Below, piece by piece: positions 7,572-14,901 of a stretch of DNA of 17,493 nt. Position numbers and translations under genes: made by a program. The notes under the pieces are model-generated. The model worked only from the letters and a program-made list of their open reading frames with translations. It did no database searches and was not told where the DNA came from. Numbering within the stretch: position 1 is the stretch's first letter; every line of letters begins with the position of its first letter. The stretch spans positions 1-17,493 of the forward strand of contig CAQBRY010000002.1 of the NCBI GenBank assembly GCA_948762645.1. Reading direction: 5' to 3'. This stretch comes from an uncultured Eubacteriales bacterium. GTDB lineage: Bacteria > Bacillota > Clostridia > Oscillospirales > Acutalibacteraceae.

Positions 7572-9332
7572 ATGACTAATAATACTTCCGTACTTGAATT
7601 TATAGATAGAATTAAAAAACTTGTTAATCCTGATGATATTGTTTGGATAGACGGATCGGAAACCCAATTAGAAAGCCTTAGAAAGCAATCCTGCGATAAA
7701 GGGGAGCTTATAAAATTAAATCAAGAAAAATTGCCGGGATGCTATTTACATCGTACAAAACTAAACGATGTAGCAAGGGTTGAAGACCGTACGTTTATAT
7801 GCAGTGAAACGAAAGATGAGGCTGGTCCTACAAACAACTGGTGGAACCCTAAAGAAGCCTATGAAAAACTTTTTAGTATTGCTAAAAATAGTTATATAGG
7901 CAAAACGATGTATATAATTCCATATTCTATGGGTCCTATAGGTTCGAAATTTTCTAAGATAGGGATTGAAATTACTGATTCTATATACGTCGTACTTAAC
8001 ATGGCTATAATGACTAGAGTTGGCAAAGAAGTACTTGAAGTGCTGGGAAATAATAATGACTGGGTTAGAGGACTTCATTGTTCATGCAATATAAATGAAG
8101 AACAAAGATATATTTGTCATTTTCCTCAAGATAATACTATTATTTCAGTAAATTCCGGATATGGCGGTAACGTACTTCTGGGTAAAAAATGTTTTGCTTT
8201 AAGGATAGCTTCATATCTAGGAAAAAAAGAAAAATGGATGGCTGAACATATGCTAATTCTTGGGATTCAGAATCCTAAAGGTGAGATAAAGTATATTTGT
8301 GCGGCATTTCCGTCGGCTTGCGGAAAAACTAATCTTGCTATGCTTATTCCACCTGAAGAATACAGAAAAAAAGGATATAAAGTGTGGTGCGTTGGCGATG
8401 ACATCGCATGGCTTAGAAAAGGAAAGGATGGCAGACTTTGGGCTATAAATCCTGAAAATGGTTTTTTTGGTGTTGCCCCGGGTACTAATTCAAGGTCAAA
8501 TCCTAATGCTTTAGCTGCTACTACGCATAATACTATTTTTACAAACGTAGTTCAAAATTTAGATGATAATACAGTATGGTGGGAAGGTCTTGACAAAAAC
8601 CCTCCTTCTGATGCTATTAATTGGAAAGGAGAAAAATGGGACGGTAAAAATTCCGAAGAAAAAGGAGCTCATCCTAACAGCCGGTTTACTTCTCCTGCTA
8701 AAAACTGTCCGTGTATAAGCAGTGAATTTGAAAACCCCAATGGTGTTCCCATTTCAGCTATTATTTTTGGAGGAAGGAGAGCTCAGACTACACCTTTAGT
8801 TTATGAAGCTTTTGATTGGAATAATGGTGTATTTATTGGGTCAATAATGTCTTCAGAAACTACTGCAGCGGCTGCCGGTAAAGTTGGTGTTCTTAGGCAT
8901 GATCCAATGGCAATGATACCTTTTTGTGGATATGATATGGGAAAATATTTTAGCCATTGGATTGAAATGGGAAAAGAATTAGGAGATAAAGCTCCTAAAA
9001 TATTTAACGTCAACTGGTTTAGGACAGATGAAAATGGCAACTTTATTTGGCCTGGATTTGGAGAAAACTTGAGAGTACTTGAATGGATTTTAAAAAGATG
9101 TGAAAATAAGATAGAAGCTCGAAAAACTCCTATTGGCTATTTACCATTTCCTAAAGACATTAATCTTGAAGGAACAAGTTTAACGCTCTCCGATTTAGAC
9201 CTTCTTTTAGAAATTGATGGTGATTTATGGAAAAAAGAAATAGAGGACATAAAATCTTTTTATAAAAAATTTTCGGATACACTCCCAGTGGAATTAGTGG
9301 AAAAATTAAATAAAATTTCAAAATTTTTATAA
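7572..9332 (+). CDS. pckG: Phosphoenolpyruvate carboxykinase (GTP)
   Basis: This interconverts oxaloacetate + GTP with PEP + CO2 + GDP in the cytoplasm. The GTP-class signatures are all present: FPSACGKTNLAML with the hyper-reactive Cys250 and P-loop Lys252/Thr253, the metal-binding VGDDIAW, the NPENGFFGVAPGT loop, FGGRRAQTTPLVYEA, MIPFCGYDMGKYF, and FNVNWFRTDENGNF with WPGFGEN. The length of 586 aa is typical and no break is seen. The ATG follows an AAGGAAAGG site. The gene stands alone between the ATPase and the peptide gene. In a fermenter with a PTS it may run towards oxaloacetate, fixing CO2 and gaining GTP. That direction is inference, since no neighbouring gluconeogenic or C4-acid gene is present to decide it. 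Confidence 0.96.
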   Translation: MTNNTSVLEFIDRIKKLVNPDDIVWIDGSETQLESLRKQSCDKGELIKLNQEKLPGCYLHRTKLNDVARVEDRTFICSETKDEAGPTNNWWNPKEAYEKLFSIAKNSYIGKTMYIIPYSMGPIGSKFSKIGIEITDSIYVVLNMAIMTRVGKEVLEVLGNNNDWVRGLHCSCNINEEQRYICHFPQDNTIISVNSGYGGNVLLGKKCFALRIASYLGKKEKWMAEHMLILGIQNPKGEIKYICAAFPSACGKTNLAMLIPPEEYRKKGYKVWCVGDDIAWLRKGKDGRLWAINPENGFFGVAPGTNSRSNPNALAATTHNTIFTNVVQNLDDNTVWWEGLDKNPPSDAINWKGEKWDGKNSEEKGAHPNSRFTSPAKNCPCISSEFENPNGVPISAIIFGGRRAQTTPLVYEAFDWNNGVFIGSIMSSETTAAAAGKVGVLRHDPMAMIPFCGYDMGKYFSHWIEMGKELGDKAPKIFNVNWFRTDENGNFIWPGFGENLRVLEWILKRCENKIEARKTPIGYLPFPKDINLEGTSLTLSDLDLLLEIDGDLWKKEIEDIKSFYKKFSDTLPVELVEKLNKISKFL

Positions 9333-9336
9333 AGTC

Positions 9337-9365
9337 TTGACACACATATATATTATATATATAAT
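9337..9365 (+). promoter_or_regulatory. Perfect-consensus promoter of the peptide gene
   Basis: TTGACA (9337-9342), a 17-base spacer, and TATAAT (9360-9365). The match is exact, 36 bases before the ATG at 9401. It begins 5 bases after the pckG stop. Confidence 0.8.
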
Positions 9366-9400
9366 AAATATAAAATTTATTATAAAAATGAGGTGTGATT

Positions 9401-9817
9401 ATGAGTATTAATATTGAAAAAGTAAATGAATGTTAAAAAAAGGAATCATTCGTAGAAGAATTAAAAAAAGACATGTCTGATGAAAACATTAAAAAACAGT
9501 TTGAATTAGAAGGTATAAAATTTTCTGATGATGAAGTTAAAGAATTTAAAGATATTATTTCAAAAGTTAAAAATAAAATTGAAAACAATGAATTAGAGAA
9601 TGTAGTAGGAGGATTTGGAGTAAAGAGTGCTACTGGCAATATGGCCAAAGGTTCTACCATAGTACTTAGCTCGGTTAAAGATATAGGTGTTGCTACTGGT
9701 AAGATGGTCGGCGGTATGGCTAGAGGTACATGGGGATATTTGCAATTGCCCGTTGCACTTGTATATGACGCTGGAAAAGGGATTTATAAAGGAGCTAAAA
9801 AAGCTTTTGAAGATTAA
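9401..9817 (+). pseudogene. Bacteriocin-like peptide precursor with Nif11/double-glycine leader, in-frame TAA in leader
   Basis: From the ATG at 9401 (after GAGGTG) one frame reads MSINIEKVNEC, a TAA at 9434-9436, then KKESFVEELKKDMSDENIKK and onward to 9817. The leader is acidic and helical and ends ELENVVGG, the layout of Nif11-type and double-glycine leaders. The part after GG is about 67 residues, rich in Gly, Ala and Lys, without Cys, with a hydrophobic stretch and GxxxG spacing (GKMVGGMARG), as in membrane-active class II bacteriocins. The next Met in frame (9473) has no good ribosome site and would remove half the leader. A sense codon such as TTA at the TAA would give a normal leader (NELLKKESFVEEL-like). 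No transporter, immunity or modification gene is in the window. Promoter and terminator are both intact. Confidence 0.7.
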
Positions 9818-9846
9818 TATAAATTATGTGGCAATATCTTGTAAAG

Positions 9847-9882
9847 TAAGCTATAATGTTTTTTATAGCTTATTTTATTTTT
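9847..9882 (+). terminator. Terminator of the peptide gene
   Basis: A perfect 10-bp stem TAAGCTATAA / TTATAGCTTA (9847-9856 with 9863-9872), 6-nt loop, then TTTTATTTTT. It ends 10 bases before the methyltransferase start. The upstream in-frame ATG at 9856 lies inside this stem, which argues against using it as a start. Confidence 0.85.
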
Positions 9883-9891
9883 GAGGGTAAA

Positions 9892-11346
9892 ATGGAAAAA
9901 AATGATTTAATAGAAGTTTTGATAGAAGACGTGTCTCTAGATGGTAAAGGTATCGCACGTTATAATGGGATTGTTATATTTGTCCCTTTCGCAGCGGTTG
10001 GAGATAAACTTATAGTTAAAATTTTAAAAGTAAAAAAAGATTATGCATTTGGAAAGACTGAAAAAATTTTAAAGAAGTCCTTACATAGAATAAATGTGGA
10101 TTGTGATAGTTACTATAAGTGTGGGGGATGTGTCTTTAGGCATATTTCTTATGATGAAGAATTGCGTATAAAATCAAAGTTTGTGAAAGATTCTTTAAAC
10201 AAATTTGCTGGGATTACTAATTTTAATGTTAGTGACATTATTGGAGCGAAAGATATCAACCATTATCGTAACAAAGCTCAAGTACCTGTAAGATATAATA
10301 GAGATCAAAAAATTATATCTGGATTTTTTAGTCCTCATAGCCATAATGTGGTTGAATGTTTGGACTGTAAATTACACCCTAAAGAATTTGATAAGATAAT
10401 ATTTGAAATTAAAAAATGGATGCAGTTTTATAAAATTGTCCCTTATGACGAAACTGCAAATACTGGTTTATTAAGACACATATATTTAAGATATGCTAAA
10501 TCTACAAATGAAATTATGGTATGTTTAGTTATAAATGGGGAAAGTATACCCTGTAAAGATATCCTCGTAAGAAATTTGACTGGTAAATTTGAAAATATTA
10601 AAAGTATATGTTTAAATATTAATCGTAAATCTACGAATGTTATTTTAGGAGATAAAAATAAAGTGCTTTTTGGAGAAGACTTTATTCAGGATATTTTGTG
10701 TGATACCAGATTTAATATTTCTCCACTTTCTTTCTATCAGATTAATCATGATCAGACTGAGATAATGTACGATATAGCAAAAAACATGCTTAATCTAAAA
10801 AATACTGATAATGTTTTAGATTTATATTGTGGTATTGGTACTATTGGTCTTACTATGGCTTTGGATATAAACAAATTGTTGGGTATTGAAGTTATAAAAC
10901 AGGCTGTTGAAAATGCTATTAAAAATTCTGAAATTAATAATATTAGAAATTCTGATTTTATTTGTGGTGATGTGGTTGAAGAAATAGATTATATTTCAAG
11001 TTATATTAAGAATGTAAACACTATAATAATCGATCCACCCAGAAAAGGGTGTGACGGTAGATTAATAGATACTATAATGAAAATTAGTCCTGAAAAAATA
11101 CTGTATATTTCTTGTAATCCATGTACGTGGGCAAGAGACCTTAAGATATTGTGCAAACAGTCTTATAATTTGCGTTCAGTGGTACCCATAGATCTTTTTC
11201 CTAGAACAGGCCATGTTGAGGTTGTGTGTTTGCTTTCAAAACTTAAATCTGATAAACATATCAATGTGGAATTGGAGATGGATAAACTAGATTTGACCGC
11301 TGAGAAAAGTAAAGCAACATACGCTGACATAGAGAAATTGTGTTAG
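9892..11346 (+). CDS. rlmD: 23S rRNA (uracil-C5)-methyltransferase, RlmD/RumA family
   Basis: This methylates C5 of a 23S rRNA uridine using S-adenosylmethionine. Residues 3-60 form a TRAM RNA-binding domain. The iron-sulfur cysteines follow as C-x5-C-x2-C (CDSYYKCGGC) with a fourth in VECLDCK. The SAM site is VLDLYCGIGTIGL, the DPPRKGC loop follows, and the nucleophile is in YISCNPCTWARDL. FPRTGHVEVVCLL closes the fold. I chose the ATG at 9892 (after GAGGG) over the ATG at 9856, because the latter sits in the preceding terminator. The catalytic part is complete. After it comes a tail (LDLTAEKSKATYADIEKLC) that ends at TAG 11344-11346, yet the same frame stays open and protein-like to 11502. 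RlmD or the bifunctional RlmCD cannot be told apart here. Confidence 0.93.
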   Translation: MEKNDLIEVLIEDVSLDGKGIARYNGIVIFVPFAAVGDKLIVKILKVKKDYAFGKTEKILKKSLHRINVDCDSYYKCGGCVFRHISYDEELRIKSKFVKDSLNKFAGITNFNVSDIIGAKDINHYRNKAQVPVRYNRDQKIISGFFSPHSHNVVECLDCKLHPKEFDKIIFEIKKWMQFYKIVPYDETANTGLLRHIYLRYAKSTNEIMVCLVINGESIPCKDILVRNLTGKFENIKSICLNINRKSTNVILGDKNKVLFGEDFIQDILCDTRFNISPLSFYQINHDQTEIMYDIAKNMLNLKNTDNVLDLYCGIGTIGLTMALDINKLLGIEVIKQAVENAIKNSEINNIRNSDFICGDVVEEIDYISSYIKNVNTIIIDPPRKGCDGRLIDTIMKISPEKILYISCNPCTWARDLKILCKQSYNLRSVVPIDLFPRTGHVEVVCLLSKLKSDKHINVELEMDKLDLTAEKSKATYADIEKLC

Positions 11347-11502
11347 ATTAGACATGGCTTAAGTATAGCACAAGTTAAAAGAAAATATGGATTGGTAGAA
11401 CGAGTTAATTATAATTTAGGTAAGAAATCAAAAATTCAACAAGTGTCACTAGAAAAGGAACAAGAAATTGAAGATGCATTAAGACATTTTAAGATGATTT
11501 AA
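11347..11502 (+). pseudogene. Cut-off C-terminal tail of the rRNA methyltransferase
   Basis: In frame with the methyltransferase, directly after its TAG, 51 codons read IRHGLSIAQVKRKYGL, VNYNLGKKSK and EIEDALRHFKMI, then TAA at 11500-11502. From memory of the family, many clostridial homologues carry a tail of the form KATYxxIKxYVxxKYGLKVSxLYISQIKRKxG, NYNLxK, EDALRxFxMI. This is therefore the lost end of that tail. Loss of the tail should leave the catalytic domains intact. Confidence 0.8.
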
Positions 11503-11539
11503 TAGGACAAAAGCATTTCAAATAGTAGAGGCGTTGACT

Positions 11540-12620
11540 ATGGCTAATGTCGAAAGTATCAGACAAAAAATGTTACAGATAGATGCAGGGTCATTTCAAA
11601 ATCTTTATGATTCTTATTTATATAAAACAGGCTATCCTAATATAGTATCTCTTGGCGGAGAGACCGGTATACGAAAGACCGTTTCGGGTATACCGGGTAC
11701 TTATTTTATTGCATCAAACGGAAAATATGCTTTTGTATAGTGCATGACTCAAAAGACAAACTTATTTTTAAAAATTAAGGATGATCTTAAAAAATGCCTT
11801 GATACATCAAAGACAGTCATTACTTATAATAAGATTTCTGAAGCTATTTATTGCCACACTTCGTCATTCCTTACATCTTTTCAAGATAGTAAGATAAAAG
11901 TTTTATGTGAAGATATTGGAATTGATAAGTTTGTGGAAGACATATGGTATGTGATCCGGATATTTTGAATTCTATTAATGATATGCCACAATTACATGAA
12001 GATTATTATGAATCTTTTTTATAGGATGATCGGATTACTTGTCAGCAAAGACATGTGTATAACTGCTGGCATAGTTGGTTTTCTAGAAGCAATCCGTTTG
12101 GAACATATTGATGTATTTTTGCTGATTTTATATGAACATGGATTAAATCGAAATAATTTTATTGAAAACTTATGTATACTTCACTAGCTAGAAATTGTAG
12201 ATATTTGCCATGATAAAGTTTTTCTTTTTTTGATCAATGTTTATATAAGTATTTGTTGAAGTGCGTTTTTTGATAAAAACTATTTAGTTTGTCGAAAATG
12301 ATTAAAGCTTGTTTTCAAATTTGCAAAGAGCTAACTATCTCTTTTATTAATACGTTACTTAATATATTTAGAAATGAATCTCTTTTGAATTTTGTTAAGA
12401 AAGAAATAAAATTATTTTTGGATGAATTACCAAAAGAAAAATGTTTGGTTGTATGTCTGTCATCACGAATTTCCGATAGAGTTGATTATCCAGAATCATC
12501 TACGTGGGCTGTATAGCTTCTTGAAAGATAATTCTGGCAGAAATATTATTTTACCACCAATATGTGATATGAACTTTCTCAAGAAGTATAATATAATAGA
12601 TGGTCAAGCGTTGATAAAGG
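11540..12620 (+). pseudogene. Remnant of a large protein with nuclease-like N-terminus and helical C-terminal region (probable NTPase, P-loop part missing)
   Basis: The first block (ATG 11540 after AGAGG) reads IDAGSFQNLYDSYLY, GYPNIVSLGGETG and GTYFIASNGKYAFV, stops at TAG 11738-11740, and resumes in the same frame with TQKTNLFLKIKDDLKKCLD and IYCHTSSFLTSF to 11968. A frame change gives DPDILNSINDMPQLHEDYYE. Later blocks (to about 12516, with a TAG at 12185-12187 inside LCILH-LEIVDICHDK) read FFDKNYLV, MIKACFQICKELTISFINT and LLNIFRNESLLNFVKKEIK. A last block in another frame reads FLKDNSGRNIILPP. From memory these resemble the two ends of large clostridial NTPases with a restriction-nuclease-like N-terminus. 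No Walker A or B motif is present, so the middle has been deleted. At least two nonsense codons and three frame changes are present. Confidence 0.55.
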
Positions 12621-13308
12621 AAGAATCAATATGGAAAAAGCTATAATACAATCAATTATGATATTGTCTTGACTATTTCTTTTGGATATAGAGTAAAAGC
12701 TAAAAGTGTCACAAATTTCCGTCAGCAGGCTACTGAATGATTAAAAGGGGTATATTATAAAAGACTTTATGATAGATAAAGAATGCCTGAAAAATTTAGG
12801 TGGTGGAGGAATTTCAAAGGATTTCTTGAGAGAATTAGAGATATCTTTGTTTCTGAAATTTACGCCGCCAGCATAGATTACGATCCCAAAGCAGAAATAT
12901 CCATTCTTTTTTTTAAAAAAGTGAATAACAAAATTCATTATGATATCCATGGTCAAACGGTGGGGACTATTTATAAAAGATCACATGCTGAAAAAGAGTT
13001 TGTGGAAGGTTACAACATTTATTTGAAATTATCTGGACGAAAAAGGCCTCAAGATATGGGATAACTTGTTTCTGAATATTTAGATTTTTTGAAGAATATT
13101 ATGAAGAACGTGAACAGGCAGTGATTATGACAGATTGGGTGAAACATTTAGATCATATTCTTACAATAAGTGTAGAGCAGTTATTGCGGGAAAATAAGTA
13201 AGCCGTTAATAAGGCAAAAGATAAATATAAGAATATAAATCTAGAACTGTTAGTGGTGTAAAAGAGGACTATTTGATCTCTGTAAGAATGTTGAAAAAAG
13301 GCATATAA
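12621..13308 (+). pseudogene. RhuM family protein remnant, N-terminal part missing
   Basis: Spread over three frames is a recognisable RhuM C-terminal two-thirds: YDIVLTISFGYRVKAKSVTN, FRQQATE (then TGA 12738-12740), a frame switch giving KECLKNLGGGG, then FLERIRDIFVSE, SIDYDPKAE, FFKKVNNKIHYDIHGQT, and LVSEYLDFLKN after a stop near 13062. Next come AVIMTDWVKHLDHILT and VNKAKDKYKN, and finally a third frame with SRTVSGVKEDYLISVRMLKK ending at 13306-13308. The order matches intact RhuM proteins, whose function is unclear. They were named for a Salmonella pathogenicity island gene and are common on mobile elements. The usual N-terminal helix-turn-helix (WLTQ..MAELF) is not visible. Confidence 0.8.
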
Positions 13309-13343
13309 GAAGTAAAAAAATATGTGATGCAGTTTGGAAAATG

Positions 13344-13368
13344 ATAATCATTTAGTGATTATTTTTTT
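13344..13368 (+). terminator. Terminator-like hairpin between the RhuM remnant and the unknown gene
   Basis: ATAATCA / TGATTAT (13344-13350 with 13356-13362), 5-nt loop, then a run of T on the plus strand. The stop codon of the convergent minus-strand gene lies in the loop. Confidence 0.55.
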
Positions 13369-14344
13369 CTAATTCTCTGAGACTAAATGATCCATTTTTA
13401 ATACCTTCAGCCCATCTTCTTACGATGTACATTGGTGTTTTTGGGTTTTCACGGAGATATTTTAGAATTTTATTTCGCTTTTGTATATGATTTTTATTTT
13501 TACTTGTGTTAGGTATGATATTAAATAAAACTCTTTCCATCGGAGTTCTTGCTACCAGTACATTTGATGATGATGTGCGGAGAGATTGTGATTGAAATGT
13601 CTGCATTACGCGTATCATATTTGCCATCTTATCACGTTTAGGAGGAGTATAACAATTTTTAATCATTTGGATTATTTCTTGTATAAATTCGTTTTTTTTA
13701 TTTTGGGAAGGAAATTTCATTGTTTTTAGTAAATTAAATATTTTCTTTATTATTAATCTGGCTTCTTGAGTAGTTCTAAAAGTAAGTGATCCTATAAAGT
13801 CCATTGAAATTTCCCATAATTCGTTGCCTAATTTAGGAAAAGTTCTATTTATGTTTTCGCACATAGTTTTAATTATGGAAACGTTGGTTTGATCTTGCTG
13901 TTCAGTTCTAATATATTTTTTTAGTATATCTATATTTGACTTTTGTATTTCTTGTACTTTCATCATGAATGCTTCATGAGCTTCTGAATGTGTTTTTTTA
14001 CAAGTAAATGTCATTGCAGGATATGGTATTAGTGGAATTTCTATATTTGCCGTTTCTCCGCTTTTACAATCTTCATACTTATTCAATTGATCTATTATAT
14101 TTTCTTTTATATGTTTCGGGAGATTTACCCGAGCAGTAATTTGTGTCAGGTTAAATACCATGGTAGGCTTCATGGCTATACGGGTTCTTATATGGTCTTT
14201 AGAAGTTTCTATCGCTTTGGATAATTCTTCAGTTGTCATATTCATTACATTATCGTAATTACTTAAAAATTTATATTCAGGTTCATAAATTGGAACGTCT
14301 TTTTGTAGCTGATTTTTTAATGAATTAAATTTTGAAAATGTCAA
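13352..14344 (-). CDS. Intact 330-residue protein of unknown function
   Basis: I recognise no family. The protein is hydrophilic, mostly helical by composition, Lys/Ile/Asn/Thr-rich, without signal peptide or membrane segment. Notable points are an N-terminal YEPEYKFL, a MTTEELSKAIETSKDHIRTR helix near residue 38, PLIPYPAMTFTCKKTHSEAH in the middle, and a basic C-terminus with YIVRRWAEGIKNGSFSLREL. The best start is TTG at 14344-14342: GAGGTGATC, complementary to nine bases of the usual 16S 3' end, lies just upstream at ideal spacing. A GTG three codons earlier is inside that site. A near-consensus promoter precedes it. It is transcribed divergently from ptsH and has no internal stop, in contrast to the broken genes to its left. 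It could be a symbiosis or phage-derived protein. This cannot be decided from sequence alone. Confidence 0.75.
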   Translation of the reverse strand: MTFSKFNSLKNQLQKDVPIYEPEYKFLSNYDNVMNMTTEELSKAIETSKDHIRTRIAMKPTMVFNLTQITARVNLPKHIKENIIDQLNKYEDCKSGETANIEIPLIPYPAMTFTCKKTHSEAHEAFMMKVQEIQKSNIDILKKYIRTEQQDQTNVSIIKTMCENINRTFPKLGNELWEISMDFIGSLTFRTTQEARLIIKKIFNLLKTMKFPSQNKKNEFIQEIIQMIKNCYTPPKRDKMANMIRVMQTFQSQSLRTSSSNVLVARTPMERVLFNIIPNTSKNKNHIQKRNKILKYLRENPKTPMYIVRRWAEGIKNGSFSLRELEKNNH

Positions 14345-14370
14345 GTTGATCACCTCTCTTACTTATAACA

Positions 14371-14399
14371 ATATTATAATTTTTATATATAAATGTCAA
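14371..14399 (-). promoter_or_regulatory. Promoter of the unknown 330-residue gene
   Basis: On the minus strand TTGACA (14399-14394), then TAATAT (14376-14371) at a 17-base gap, or the overlapping TATAAT (14378-14373) at a 15-base gap. Confidence 0.65.
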
Positions 14400-14426
14400 T
14401 ATATTTGATTTAATTATGTTAATATT

Positions 14427-14458
14427 GCATGTATAAAGATAAGTATATATGTACATGC
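14427..14458. repeat. Inverted repeat in the divergent promoter region
   Basis: GCATGTA (14427-14433) and TACATGC (14452-14458) with an 18-base gap lie between the two divergent promoters. The placement would suit an operator, but nothing identifies a regulator. Confidence 0.35.
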
Positions 14459-14522
14459 TTTAAAATATTTTATTTAAGGAATAATTGTAATAGATTTGGT
14501 AATATAATAATATAAATCAGTA

Positions 14523-14551
14523 TTGACTTTTAATAATAGTTGTCAGATAAT
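14523..14551 (+). promoter_or_regulatory. Promoter of the PTS operon
   Basis: TTGACT (14523-14528), a 17-base spacer and GATAAT (14546-14551), followed by a leader of about 50 bases to the ptsH start. No clear CRE site or antiterminator stem is seen. Confidence 0.65.
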
Positions 14552-14607
14552 ACGAGGGTGTAAGCTAAATATTTATTTCTTATTGTATTAATGGAAGGAA
14601 AACGTTA

Positions 14608-14901
14608 ATGAAAGAATTTAATTATGTGATAGGCAGCGAAAATGGAATACATGCAAGACCTGCTGGAATGCTTGTTAAAAAAGCTTTGACCTATACATCT
14701 AAAATTACGGTTTTTAAAGGAGAAGACTCTGTTAGTTTAAAAAGTTTGTTTGATTTATTAAGTTTCGGAATTAAGCAAAATGATGAAATTCGTATAGTAA
14801 TAGAAGGTGAAGATGAGTCTGAGGCAGAAGCCGGTATAAAAAACTTTTTAGATGAAAATTTTAATAGGAGCCATGTTGCTAATGACAGTATTGAAGGGTA
14901 A
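14608..14901 (+). CDS. ptsH: Phosphocarrier protein HPr
   Basis: HPr passes the phosphoryl group from enzyme I to the sugar-specific EIIA. His15 is in GIHARPAG. Ser46 is in VSLKSLFDLLSFGI, the site that HPr kinase phosphorylates in Gram-positive bacteria, so catabolite control through HPr is plausible. At 97 aa it is about 10 residues longer than usual. The extra tail (NRSHVANDSIEG) arises where the gene overlaps the start of ptsI. An AAGGA site precedes the ATG. It is the first gene of ptsHI-crr-ptsG and has its own promoter at 14523. Confidence 0.96.
   Translation: MKEFNYVIGSENGIHARPAGMLVKKALTYTSKITVFKGEDSVSLKSLFDLLSFGIKQNDEIRIVIEGEDESEAEAGIKNFLDENFNRSHVANDSIEG

Noticed and set aside
7761..8078. 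A 105-codon minus-strand frame opposite pckG
   Set aside because: It is the mirror of conserved PEP carboxykinase sequence and lacks start signals.
9856..9891. Start of the methyltransferase at the ATG of 9856
   Set aside because: That ATG is in the terminator stem of the preceding gene and has no ribosome site. The encoded 12 extra residues do not belong to the TRAM domain.
111..11740. Genome-wide reassignment of TAA/TAG to an amino acid
   Set aside because: sod, hsp20, pckG, ptsH, ptsI, crr and the ATPase end correctly at TAA or TAG and contain no internal ones, and the accessory genes also carry frameshifts, a TGA and deletions.
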